Shown here piece after piece: positions 1 through 9,539 of a DNA stretch of 64,000 nt (the stretch's first letter is position 1; each line of letters opens with the position of its first letter). The notes under the pieces are model-generated. The model was not told where the DNA came from, did no database searches, and saw nothing but the letters and a program-made list of their open reading frames with translations. The DNA is taken from contig CM069436.1 in the NCBI GenBank assembly GCA_035610365.1, positions 86,553,912 to 86,617,911 of the forward strand, given 5' to 3'. The stretch comes from Aquatica leii. Its lineage: Eukaryota; Arthropoda; Insecta; Coleoptera; Lampyridae. Position numbers and translations under genes: made by a program.

Positions 1-66
1 TCGAAAGCTTGCTGGCACATAAGGTTTTACTTATTATTGCATAACACCGTCTATATAATATATAAA

Positions 67-612
67 TGGCTATAAAGATAAAAATCTTAAAAATTTGTTG
101 TATACAGGCGGAATTCAAATAAGCTTTGAATAAGCCGCGGGCTAAAACCCCAACGTATAAAGATTGTAAAGTAAACAATGTCAATGCAAATGTCGGCCGT
201 TTCGCCCTTTTGGGGCTTTTCAGTAATGGAAGAGCTCTCTAGTGTACTTTAACAAATGCATTGACAGACATATATCTCTTTATATAAATAAATGATTTAG
301 TAAGATAAGTGTAAGTAAGATCTCATATCCAGTTAATATGTATGAATAATAATATGTAAATGGCTGTAAAGATGGAAACGTTATAAGCTAATTTTATACC
401 CGCGTAGTACAAATACGTTTTGAATAAACCGCGGGCTAAAACGCCATCGTATAAACACTGTAAGCTAAACAATGTCAATGCAAATGTGAAAATGCCACCA
501 CAGTGAACCACTGGGACTTTTGGGACTCTTCAGTAGTGAGAGAACACTTTACTGTACTTCCACAAATGCATTGACAGACCTATAGCTTTTGGTATTAATA
601 AATGATGTTATT
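67..612. repeat. Two diverged tandem copies of a ~300-bp repeat
   Basis: Positions 67-300 and 361-612 align with each other: both carry the order ggctRtaaag, then a ccgcgggctaaaac block, then caatgtcaatgcaaatg, then a CTTTTgggRcTcTTcagta block, then aaatgcattgacagac. A third, rearranged copy lies at about 1880-2140, partly inverted. This is noncoding repeat DNA, probably a miniature element family. No ends or target duplications were defined. Confidence 0.6.
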
Positions 613-939
613 AACATAAGTAAAATTTAATAGCAAAGCCATCTCACAGTAAAAAATTTACTAGGTATGAGTTTCCCCTTCGGTTTCAAACTTTTTTCTA
701 AGTTGAACATTTAATTTTAATGCTAGGATGACATATTTGTGCCTAAGCGTGTCCTCTCTGTCATAGTCCCACAACCGCCGGACGGGAGGGTTAAGGTGAA
801 CCATGGGGTCTGCGTGGAGCGCAGCTGCGGATTCTAAGACAAAATCTGAAATCCTCGGACTGTCTAGTTTTCGATCATCCTTAAAATCTTGTTTTAAAAG
901 ATCTGGATTCGAATAGTGTGAGTTTTGGCAGAGTAGAAC

Positions 940-1860
940 TATACTTGCGCTGCGTAGGTCATGGAAAGACAGATAACAATCTTGTAGATAAAAAACTTGG
1001 CAATTTTAAGGCGGCTGTTGTAGCGCAGTATCGGTTATAATTTTGCCAGAAGACCGTTGACTGAAGCAAGTTTCTGGGCGATGTAGAATTTCTAGAGTAA
1101 TTTCTAGTAGTGAAACCAAGATATTTGGTCCCGTCCACTTTGCAAACGTCGTTACCTTTAATGTGGAGGCGGCTTGTGTGGGCAATGTTCTTTAGGTTGA
1201 GAAGGAGGACGGCGCTTTTCGCGGGGTTGTCGTACCATCTATCTATGAAAGTGAGAGACATTTGAAGTTTTCTTTCAACTTGTGCTGATGAGCGGGATGT
1301 GGTCAAGACGGTGGTGTCGTCGGCATAGAAGGTATAGATAAGTCCGTCGATTTTTGGGGCGTCTGTCGTAAAGAAGTGGAGATCCTTGAAAAACGCCGGT
1401 TTCTATGTAACGTGGAGTAGACTTAACGGTAAGATTTGATTGCGAACGAGCGTCGATTGAAAAAGTAGCCGATGAGCTGGACCATGGGAGCATTGATGCC
1501 TAGAAGGTGCATCTTGTAGAATAGACTGCGATTCTTTATCGACGCCGAATGATGTCGGTGACGTCGCGGTAGTTGAAACCGTGAGTGATCTGCGTTACAA
1601 CGCAGATGGCTTGGTGGACAGTGGAGTACTTTTTGCAAAAACCAAACTATTCTTGAGAGATTATTTGGTTGGTGTCAACCTGTTTCTGTAATCTAATGAG
1701 AATTATTCTTTTCCATAACTTACCAAGCGTCGGAAGTAAGGTAATTGAACGATAGTTTTGAGACATGTCGTGGTCTTTTCCAGGTTTGCTAAATACTATG
1801 ACGTCCGCGGTTTTTCATTAATATGAAAAGTGTCGAAGTCTTAGGCGGTTAAGCGGTTAA
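940..1860 (-). mobile_element. Jockey-like LINE reverse transcriptase fragment (broken)
   Basis: Several short minus-strand frames together read as part of a non-LTR reverse transcriptase. In coding order they show a VDVSKAFDTVWH-like palm motif, then LLYKMHLLGINAPMVQLI, then GVFQGSPLSP, then the catalytic FYADDT box near 1335, then a thumb-like segment (LQMSLTFIDRWYD). The motif order fits Jockey/CR1-type LINEs. Frameshifts separate the pieces and both ends are missing. It sits beside the short repeats of the window's left end, upstream of the first exchanger exon seen, possibly in an intron of that gene. Confidence 0.75.
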
Positions 1861-1879
1861 GGTTTTTATACCTTTTTTG

Positions 1880-2150
1880 GAAAGAAGTATAAGCTGGAAA
1901 CGTTAAAAGCGGATTTTATACCCGTGTAATTCAAATAAATTTTGGTCTAAAACCTCAACGTATAAACATTGTAAAGGTGCATTTGAGAAAATACAGTAGA
2001 GTGTTCTCCCACTGCTGAAGTGCCCCAAAAAGACAAAACGACCGTCCAGCGGTTCAGTCTGTTGACATTTTCACATTGCATTGACATTGTTTACCATACA
2101 ATGTTTCTACGTAAAGGCTTTAGCCCGCGGTTCTTCCATCGAATTTCACT
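1880..2150. repeat. Third copy of the left-end repeat, with an internal inversion
   Basis: Positions 1890-1980 match the forward copies (gctggaaacgtta, ggtctaaaac, cgtataaacattgtaaa). Positions 2075-2130 carry the reverse complement of the same unit (gcattgacattgtttacc, ctttagcccgcgg). The result is a partly palindromic copy next to the LINE fragment. 2150-2640 holds nothing coding that I recognise. Confidence 0.5.
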
Positions 2151-2639
2151 TATGTTACTACCCTCCACATATTTAAATGGTTTTCAGCTCTAAAAATATT
2201 AAATGTCTGTAGCCTAAATTTTTCAATAGTTATTTATTTAACGAGTTCCTGTGTAAATTGGGCGTTTTTTTCACAAGTGGGCATTTTTAAACTTGAGTAA
2301 AACAAAGATTTCAAAAGTCCTTGAAGCACCTCGCCCAATTTGGACAAGAACAAGTTGAATACAACATGTTATTGCTTGATTAAAGACTACCAAATTCTCA
2401 AAATCCTTTAAAAAAAGTTTAATTTTTTATGTTGACACGTGCGCAAAAACTGTCAAATACGGTTTACAAAACCAAAAATTAAAATTTATGACAGTTGGAA
2501 CAATAAAATTATTTGTAGTCGTCATCAAAACGTATAATTAATAATGTTGATAACCATCTCTGATATCAATCACTTAATTTAATACAACCTTGGATAAGCA
2601 TGTCAATGTCAATATATATTTAAAATAAACTTTTTTTAG

Positions 2640-3092
2640 ATAATAGTTCTACTGTTCTTAATGGGTCATACACAAAAAACAATCGCAACTGCACGCCAGC
2701 AGCTATACACGAATTTCCAAGCGATGGTTTGACCAGAGAGCAAAGACGATCCGGATGGATAGCTGTTCACGTATTTTTAACTATATATGCTTTTGTCATT
2801 TTATCTACAGTGTGCGAGGCTTACTTTGTACCTGCTATACAACTTATTGTAAAGAGTACGTAGCTGCATTAAATAAATAAATTAATTTTGCACAATTTTT
2901 TTAGGACTTAATTTGTCCGAAGATGTAGTTGGTGCAAGTTTTATGGCAATCACAAATTCCAGTCCGGAATTGTTTATTAATTTTGTAGGTACTTTTGTTA
3001 CTGAAGGGGATATTGGTGTAGGAACAGTAGTCGGATCGAATGTTTTTAATATATTAGCTGTGCCAGTATGTTGCGGATTATTTACAAAAACG
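2640..3092 (+). CDS. Na+/Ca2+,K+ exchanger (SLC24/NCKX), exons with alpha-1 repeat
   Basis: Two exons: 2640-2855 (acceptor tttttttag, donor gtacgt) and 2905-3092 (acceptor ttttttag, donor gtaagt). Joining at phase 1 gives VKRLNLSEDVVGASF. The first encodes NCTPAAIHEFPSDGLTREQR, a signature just outside the first core membrane segment of SLC24 exchangers, then that hydrophobic segment. The second carries the alpha-1 repeat (SSPELF, then GTFVTEGDIGVGTVVGSNVF), which lines the ion path with the Glu of SPE as a key ligand. The family swaps Na+ for Ca2+ plus K+ across membranes. The protein continues in frame (phase 0) at 18432 after a 15.3 kb intron. The upstream exon with the start codon and signal peptide was not found. 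Family assignment is firm; orthology within SLC24 is not settled. Confidence 0.9.
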
Positions 3093-3462
3093 GTAAGTCT
3101 TTTTTTGAATTTGTACATAGTTGATGTAAGTAGGTCACTACTTTATCTAACAGAAGTAGTATTTACTGGATATTATTAGCAAATCTAATAACCGATTATT
3201 GTTGTAAGTGTTTATTTATTTAATAAATGTCTAAAATTGTTTATGTAATTCTATCTCTACAATTTTTGCGCAATGACATCATAAAATTATAACTAAAATT
3301 TATAGTCTAATTGTTAACGTGCACTATGAACATTTATTGCAAAAGATCAAAAAAACTAAATATTTTACCTCAAACATCATAGTTCAAGTTTATTAATTCC
3401 TTAAATAATTTCTATTTCTAAACGTTCGATTTTATTGCTTTGTAGAAAAATAGCTGTTTAAA

Positions 3463-3561
3463 TTTTCCCACTTAAACCGTGATGTGTGATTGGTTTAAAA
3501 TAGACTTAGATTAAACTGTCTAATTTTAAACCAATCAGAGTTCACGATTAAACTGGGAAAA
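3463..3561. repeat. ~100-bp hairpin, small foldback repeat
   Basis: TTTTCCCACTTAAACCGTGA at 3463-3482 pairs with tcacgattaaactgggaaaa at 3542-3561. The inner parts (tgattggtttaaaatagac and gtctaattttaaaccaatca) are also complementary, leaving a loop of about 10 bases. It lies in the large exchanger intron. 3093-4741 is otherwise AT-rich intron DNA with nothing else recognised. Confidence 0.7.
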
Positions 3562-4741
3562 GTGAAACAACTTCTTCCTAAAAAAGAAGAAAGTATAGTT
3601 ATTGTGTTTTCTCAAATAGTCACCCACAAACATCAAAGTAGGCTCCAAAAGACTCCATCGTACCATATTTACTCTAATAAAAACTTTTTTCTATAGTGAT
3701 CCGATACTAACATTGATCCGCCGTACAAAATGACTCAATTAATACTAAACCAATAAAGTCGACAAGTAGGTTTTCTATAAGGTTATTTTTAGAATTCTTC
3801 TACAAATCATTTTTAACAACAGCAATGAAAAAAAAGCTGCCAGTTAAAAATATATACAATTACACACAATTATTGACAACCAAATATAAACACAGTGCAA
3901 ATATTTCTGTAATCGGCGTTTTTCCCAAAAAAAATTTTTTTGTTTAGAAATGTAAAATTATATTAAAGTTATTTTCTTTTTACTATAAGTTTTTGTTTAT
4001 TCATTGTTAGATTCTTATTGCACAATACACTTACGTTTATATCACTATATAGCAGTAATGTTTAAAAATTGGTGAGATTAGACTTGTATATTTAATCTTA
4101 TTTATAATTCAATTTGAAATTACACTCCCCAAAAACCAAACATTTCCAAATAATAAATATTCATCACCAATTCTGCGTCTTAAGTTAATAGTAAAATACG
4201 TCAAATATATTGCGTAACGCAGTAGGTAAATAATAAAGTTTATTTAATCAGGTACTGACTTTTGTATCTATTTATTGATTTTAAAGAATCTAACAAACAT
4301 TGATTTAAGAACAAACGTCAAACAAGATACGATTTTATTAATGTTTAATCAATAGTTAGATAATTAATAGCAGCAAAAGTCATAACCGATAAAAACCAAG
4401 TGCTATATCTGTAATAAGAATTTTCCATTTAATTCAAATACACCTCGTTTTAAAAATAGTTTTATGCCAAACTACAATATCAAATGATTTGTAACAAATC
4501 TTTTTGTCTTTCTAATTTAAATAAATGTTTACTTTGCAAATAATAAGTTCTAGAAAAAAAAAACTCTCATTTTTTAATATTCGAAATATCGTGGTCCAAA
4601 AAGCAGGAATTGATTTTCTAAATGTCAACCGAAAGATATAAAAACGTATAAATGCTTAAATATCATAGTTAACTCAAGAAAATCCTTAAATATCTAAGAG
4701 ACGTTATGTCATTATCTCAAGAAAACTTAAAGACGAACGTG

Positions 4742-4750
4742 ACCCAAAAC
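4742..4750. repeat. Putative 9-bp target site duplication, left copy
   Basis: acccaaaac at 4742-4750 is repeated exactly at 8782-8790, on either side of a segment whose ends are inverted repeats starting AGGWCCG. The two copies are read as the target duplication of the transposon between them. A 9-mer of low complexity could also match by chance. Confidence 0.5.
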
Positions 4751-4789
4751 AGGACCGTGACCAGTTGACGGCCTTAAAAATACTTTATC

Positions 4790-5600
4790 TATAAATTTTG
4801 TGCTAATTTTGTGCTATTTATTGCTGATAATTAAAAATTTTGTGCTAGTATGTTTATCAAGTTATTAACTAAAACAAATGGGTATGATCAAATTTACGCT
4901 GCTATGCCTATATAATTTTGTGCTAATTTTGTGCTATTGATTGCTGAAAATTAAAAATATTGTGCTAGTATATTTAAAAAGTTATTAACAATAACAAATG
5001 GGCACAGCCAACTTTACGCTGCCATACCTAGATGATAAAATTTAATTTTTCTACTAAATAATTTTGTGCTATTTATTGCTGATAATTAAAAATTTTGTGC
5101 TAGTATGTTTATCAAGTTATTAACTAAAACAAATGGGTATGATCAAATTTACGCTGCTATGCCTATATAATTTTGTGCTAATTTTGTGCTATTGATTGCT
5201 GAAAATTAAAAATATTGTGCTAGTATATTTAAAAAGTTATTAACAATAACAAATGGGCACAGCCAACTTTACGCTGCCATACCTAGATGATAAAATTTAA
5301 TTTTTCTACTAAATAATTTTGTGCTATTTATTGATGATAATTAAAAATTTTGTGCTAGTATATTTATCAAGTTATTAACTAAAACAAATGGGTATGATCA
5401 AATTTACGCTGCTATGCCTATATAATTTTGTGCTAATTTTGTGCTATTGATTGCTGAAAATTAAAAATATTGTGCTAGTATATTTAAAAAGTTATTAACA
5501 ATAACAAATGGGCACAGCCAACTTTACGCTGCCATACCCAGATGATAAAATTTAATTTTTTTACTAAATAATTTTGTGCTATTTATTGATGATAATTAAA
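4790..5600. repeat. Tandem repeat, 255-bp period, internally dimeric
   Basis: The string gtgctattta followed by ttg recurs at 4811, 5066, 5321 and 5576, exactly 255 bases apart each time. Each unit has two related halves: one with tgctgataattaaaaattttgtgc and aaatgggtatgatcaaatttacgctgc, the other with tgctgaaaattaaaaatattgtgc and aaatgggcacagccaactttacgctgcc. Units differ by only a few bases, so amplification looks recent. The array forms the left subterminal region of the transposon. Confidence 0.9.
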
Positions 5601-6200
5601 GATCTTGTGAAAATGAAATTAATAATAAACACCACAAAATTATTGGTTTCAAGCATTTTTTGATTATCATTATAGCCAAACGTTTTTGTTAATTGGCGAG
5701 CACAGCATTTTTAATTAGCAGCAATAAATGCACAAAATTAGACACAAAATTATTACGTCAAAAAATTTTGATTTGATTGTTTTTGTTAATGATTTATAAA
5801 TATACTAGCACAAAATTTTTAATTAACAGCAATAAATAGCACAAAATTATTCGGTGAAAATATTTAAATTTTATCATCTAGTTATGGCATGATGATTATC
5901 ACTGGTCTGCAAAAAAATATTTTTTATCGAGCCCTGACACTATTCCGGGTGATTCTTCTGTAAAATGACGTCCTGAATCCAAATATGTCTTTCGTTTTCT
6001 TCCATCACCCACCATTTTCGAGGGAGTCCCAAATCTCTAATTTTGCCACTTTTCGATAAATTAATTATAATTTATTTATCCAACGATAATAATAATTATA
6101 ATAATTATTATAATAATAAATATATGGACATGAATTTAATTTAAATGGAAAAAAGAACTATTTTGGCTATAAACAGTAATAAATAAAAAGATATTCATCG

Positions 6201-7860
6201 TTACTTGGTGCTTGCTTTCCTTTTATACCCTGAGGTACAGCTCTCTCGTTTCAAAAACCAGCAGTACTCCGCCAACATGCTTGCATTCCACTTTCCTGAA
6301 AATCTCTTCTCCAGCATAGCGATGTTTTGATGGAACCGTTCCCCGTGTTCATCCGAGACTGCTCCTAAATTTTCAGGGAAAAAGTCCAGATGCGAGTGAA
6401 GAAAGTGAACTTTAAGAGACATGTTACCTCCTATGTCCTTGTACGCTAAAAGCAGTTCCTCGACGTGAGCGACATAATCTTCACTTTTGTGGTTACCCAG
6501 GAAGTTCTTACAAACGTTTTGAAATGCAAGCCAAGCTCGTTTTTCTTTTCGATTTAGGTGTTCAATAAACGTCAAATCTTGGAAGAGTTGTCTAATCTGG
6601 GGACCAACAAAAACGCCTTCTTTGATTTTAGCTTCGCTAAGACGAGGAAATTTAGTTTTCAAAAATTGAAATGCGCCACCTGTCTTGTCCACTGCTTTCA
6701 CAAACTGCTTGATCAATCCAAGTTTGATGTGTAAAGGTGGTAAGTAAATATTTTTCTTCGGAACCAAAGGATTGTGGGCGACATTTTTCTGATTAGGAAT
6801 AAGATTTTCTTGCAGAGGCCAGTCCCGTACGATGTAATGTTTATCTCGGGCTCGGCTATCCTATTCACAAAGGAAGCAGCAATATTTTGTGAATCCTGAT
6901 TGCAGGCCCGTGAGTAGAGCAACAACTTTTAAGTCAGCACAAAATTTCCACTTATAATCATGATAACTAATTTTGTCAAGGATTCTGAAGATGTTTTCGT
7001 ACGTTTCCTTCATATCAACAGAGTATGCAACTGGAACTGATGAGAAGTCATTCCTATTTGCCAACAGGATAACTTTTAAGCTTGTTTTTGATGAGTCTAT
7101 AAACAGTCTCTATTTGTCTGGGTCACATGGCATCTGTAGCTCTGTCATCAATAAATTTGCATTAGGGCAGAACACTAAACCTTTATCTTCTGAGAAAAGA
7201 CATTTCAGGGTTGCTTGTCTGGTTCTGTAAGAAGATATTTTTACTCCCTTTTCTAAGAGATTCCACTGTTGAAGTCGCGGTCCTAGGAGCTGAGATTCAG
7301 TCTTGGGGTAACTGCAAATCCCTGACAAGATCATTTAATTCCGATTGAGTGAGGAGGTGAGGTTGCCGAGAAACTAAATCTGCGGAATACTCTTAATCAT
7401 CATTGAACGTATCATTCGAAGCTCCAGGTTGTGGCTCAGAGCCTTTTAAATCAATTTCCGGCTCTAAATATCTAAATATCGTTATGAGGAACAGGTCTTA
7501 GAGCTGACGGAATATTGGGATACTGAATTGTATGCTCGAAAACCCGACGGTGGAAGTCATACAAAAGTAACAATCTGTAAGATGAAAACGAGGTTCACGC
7601 CAAACCATGGGCACAGCAAATGGCATTGATATTGATTTACGGGTACCTTTGAGCCATTTGGTCAAACTACTGTAACAAGTCGTACAGCAAACTGATGGAG
7701 CCCAAGTCTTGTCCTGGTCGCCAACTTGACAATCAAAGTACAATTTATAAGCTGTTTTAACAAGCGGAGAAAGAGGTTTTCGTTGCGCTTTTAAAGTTAA
7801 TTCCCCGCAGGCATAGCAGAAGCTATCGGGATGATTTTTACACTAGCGTGGCATAATCAA
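6201..7860 (-). pseudogene. Broken ORF of an arthropod transposon-associated protein family
   Basis: Minus-strand frames in order: 7498-7743 with a zinc-binding-like region (CCTTCYSSLTKWLKGTR, then FAVPMVWREP and DCYFC), then a linker (LLGPRLQQWNLLEKGVKIS, SEDKGLVFCPNANLLMTELQ), then 6861-7064 (PVAYSVDMKETYENIFRIL, WKFCADLKVVALLTG, YCCFLC), then 6201-6767 (YLPPLHIKLGLIKQFVKA, NFLGNHKSEDY, HSHLDFFPENLGAVSDEHG, ERFHQNIAMLEKRF). I recognise this as a protein family repeated many times in arthropod genomes. The HSHLDFFPEN..EHGERFH region holds possible catalytic Asp/Glu/His, but its enzymology is not known to me. Frameshifts and stops split the frame at about 6770, 6860, 7070, 7330 and 7400-7500, so this copy is dead. 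Confidence 0.65.
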
Positions 7861-8781
7861 ACAATAATTCAACGCCCGACATTAACCACAAATCACACTT
7901 AGTCACTTAAAAAAATCCGGAGTAAAAGTAGTTTTACTGTTTTACACAAATGAACAAAAATGAACATAAAATCCAGCACGTTTAAAACGTCGACAAGTTA
8001 ACTCTGCAACAGCTATAGATGTACTGATCGAAGCAGTTAAGCAAACAATGTACTATACTATAATGAGAAGAGTAATGCAAGTTCAAGCCTGTCGAAAATT
8101 CCTATTCAAACCTGCATGTGGTATTGAGATCGCCAGCGTCGTGCAGTGAATCTTCCTAACTGTTTATTGATATTTTTTTACTGTTCTTATATATTTGTAT
8201 TTTATTGTTGTTTCTATATACATTTTATAGCAAAACTTTTGCCATATACTTTGGTATAAATTTTATTACCTGCTTTGGGATGTTTAACGGCTATAAGTTA
8301 AAATTCTAAAAAAAAATGCAAAAATAAAATAAAAATGGGGTCCCCCCAAGATAGGTGGGTGATAGGTAAAAACGGAGCTCATTTTTGGATTCAGGAGGTC
8401 ATTTTACATAAGAATCGTCAAGAATGGTATCAGGGCCGATTTTCATGCAGACCAGTGTTATCTGTGTATGGCAGCGTGAAGTTGGCCATAACCATTTGTT
8501 TTTGTTAATAACTTTATAAATATACTAGCACAAAAATTATAATTAACAGCAATAAATAGCACAAAATTAACACAAAATTATTTGGTGAAACAATTTAAAT
8601 TTGATCATCTAGGTATGGCAGCTTGAAGTTAGCCATACATTTTTGTTTTTGTTAATAACTTTTTAAATATACTATCACAATATTTTTAATTATCAGCAAT
8701 AAATAGCACAAACTTAGCACAAAATTTATAGATAAAGTATTTTTAAGTCTGTCGACTGGGTACGGCTGACTTCCCGGACCT

Positions 8782-8790
8782 ACCCAAAAC
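8782..8790. repeat. Putative 9-bp target site duplication, right copy
   Basis: acccaaaac, identical to 4742-4750, directly follows the right inverted end (cccggacct). Between here and about 9260 only intron-like AT-rich DNA is seen. Confidence 0.5.
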
Positions 8791-9364
8791 GATACAAAAC
8801 ATGGTAGCTATAAGAACAACTCTTGGTAAAGTAAAATTTGTACTTTAAGATTGGTGAAAGACAAAACAGGAGTTTAGAACCCGAACAAAAACTGTGAAAT
8901 GGAAATAAAAACTAGATTATAGTTTTCAAATTATTTGACCGTACTTTTTGTCGTAGCTTTTAAAACTTATTTAAACCAACAGAAAATAAAAGGTTTATCA
9001 CTGTTGCACAGTTTCAAAATCTTTTTGGCGCTGATTGCAGAAAAAAACATTTTAAATTGTCAATACATTCTGTATCTCACATGCAAAGTCGCACTTACTT
9101 ATTTAGAAAAACGTTTAGACCATTAATTTAAAACCCACAACTAATTAGGTTCCTACCAATCAAATGCAAAAAGTTTTAGAGACATAATTTATTTAGTTTA
9201 GTAAGGTTTGGTGGTTTTTCTTGTAACCGGAAACGCAAAAAAACGCTTTTCCTTCAATACTTAATTTTGTTTTAATTCGATGAATAAAAAGAACAATAAA
9301 CACTGTATCGTTAAATATATTTGATTCACAATAACACAGCAACTACAATAATTTGAATACTTGT

Positions 9365-9410
9365 CGTACACGTGTTTCGACGGCTACGCTGTCATCCTCA
9401 TGATGGTTCA
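9365..9410 (-). repeat. Hammerhead-like core motif, probable retroelement relic
   Basis: On the minus strand: atgaggatga, a short stem (gacagc..gccgtc), GAAAC, and the palindrome ACACGTGT. The order resembles the minimal hammerhead ribozymes reported in Penelope-like elements, but the CUGANGA box is not intact. It lies just upstream of the decayed copia element. Confidence 0.35.
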
Positions 9411-9539
9411 GTTTGCTGATCTATGTTAGCAAGTTTTGTTACTAACTTAGTGTAGCAGAAAGTCATTCATCGAGAAACTGCATTTGATGCGTTTTAAGAT
9501 ATGTTCAGATTTTATTTCGTTCGGTTGAATGGAGGATGA

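Larger units (their letters stand above)
4751..8781 (-). mobile_element. DNA transposon with satellite-like ends and an arthropod repeat-family ORF
   Basis: The left end (aggaccgtgaccagttgac, then cttaaaaatactttatc) and the reverse complement of the right end (aggtccggg, cagtcgac, cttaaaaatactttatc) are inverted repeats. Subterminal DNA is built of repeats containing gtgctatttattgctgataa, tandem on the left (4790-5600) and inverted on the right (8480-8740), with one more inverted copy at about 5790-5880. A second inverted pair lies inside (about 5898-6030 against 8335-8465, around cactggtctgca and aaatgac..cctgaatccaaa). The coding region at 6201-7860 is on the minus strand. 9-bp direct repeats flank the element. 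The superfamily is not recognised. The asymmetric ends suggest expansion of the left arm after insertion. Confidence 0.6.

Noticed and set aside
898-920. ggattcgaatag resembling a tRNA B box
   Set aside because: One base off and no A box or cloverleaf around it; part of LINE-flanking DNA.
6973-7230. Plus-strand 85-codon frame inside the transposon
   Set aside because: The minus strand carries the recognisable repeat-family protein; this frame is its shadow.
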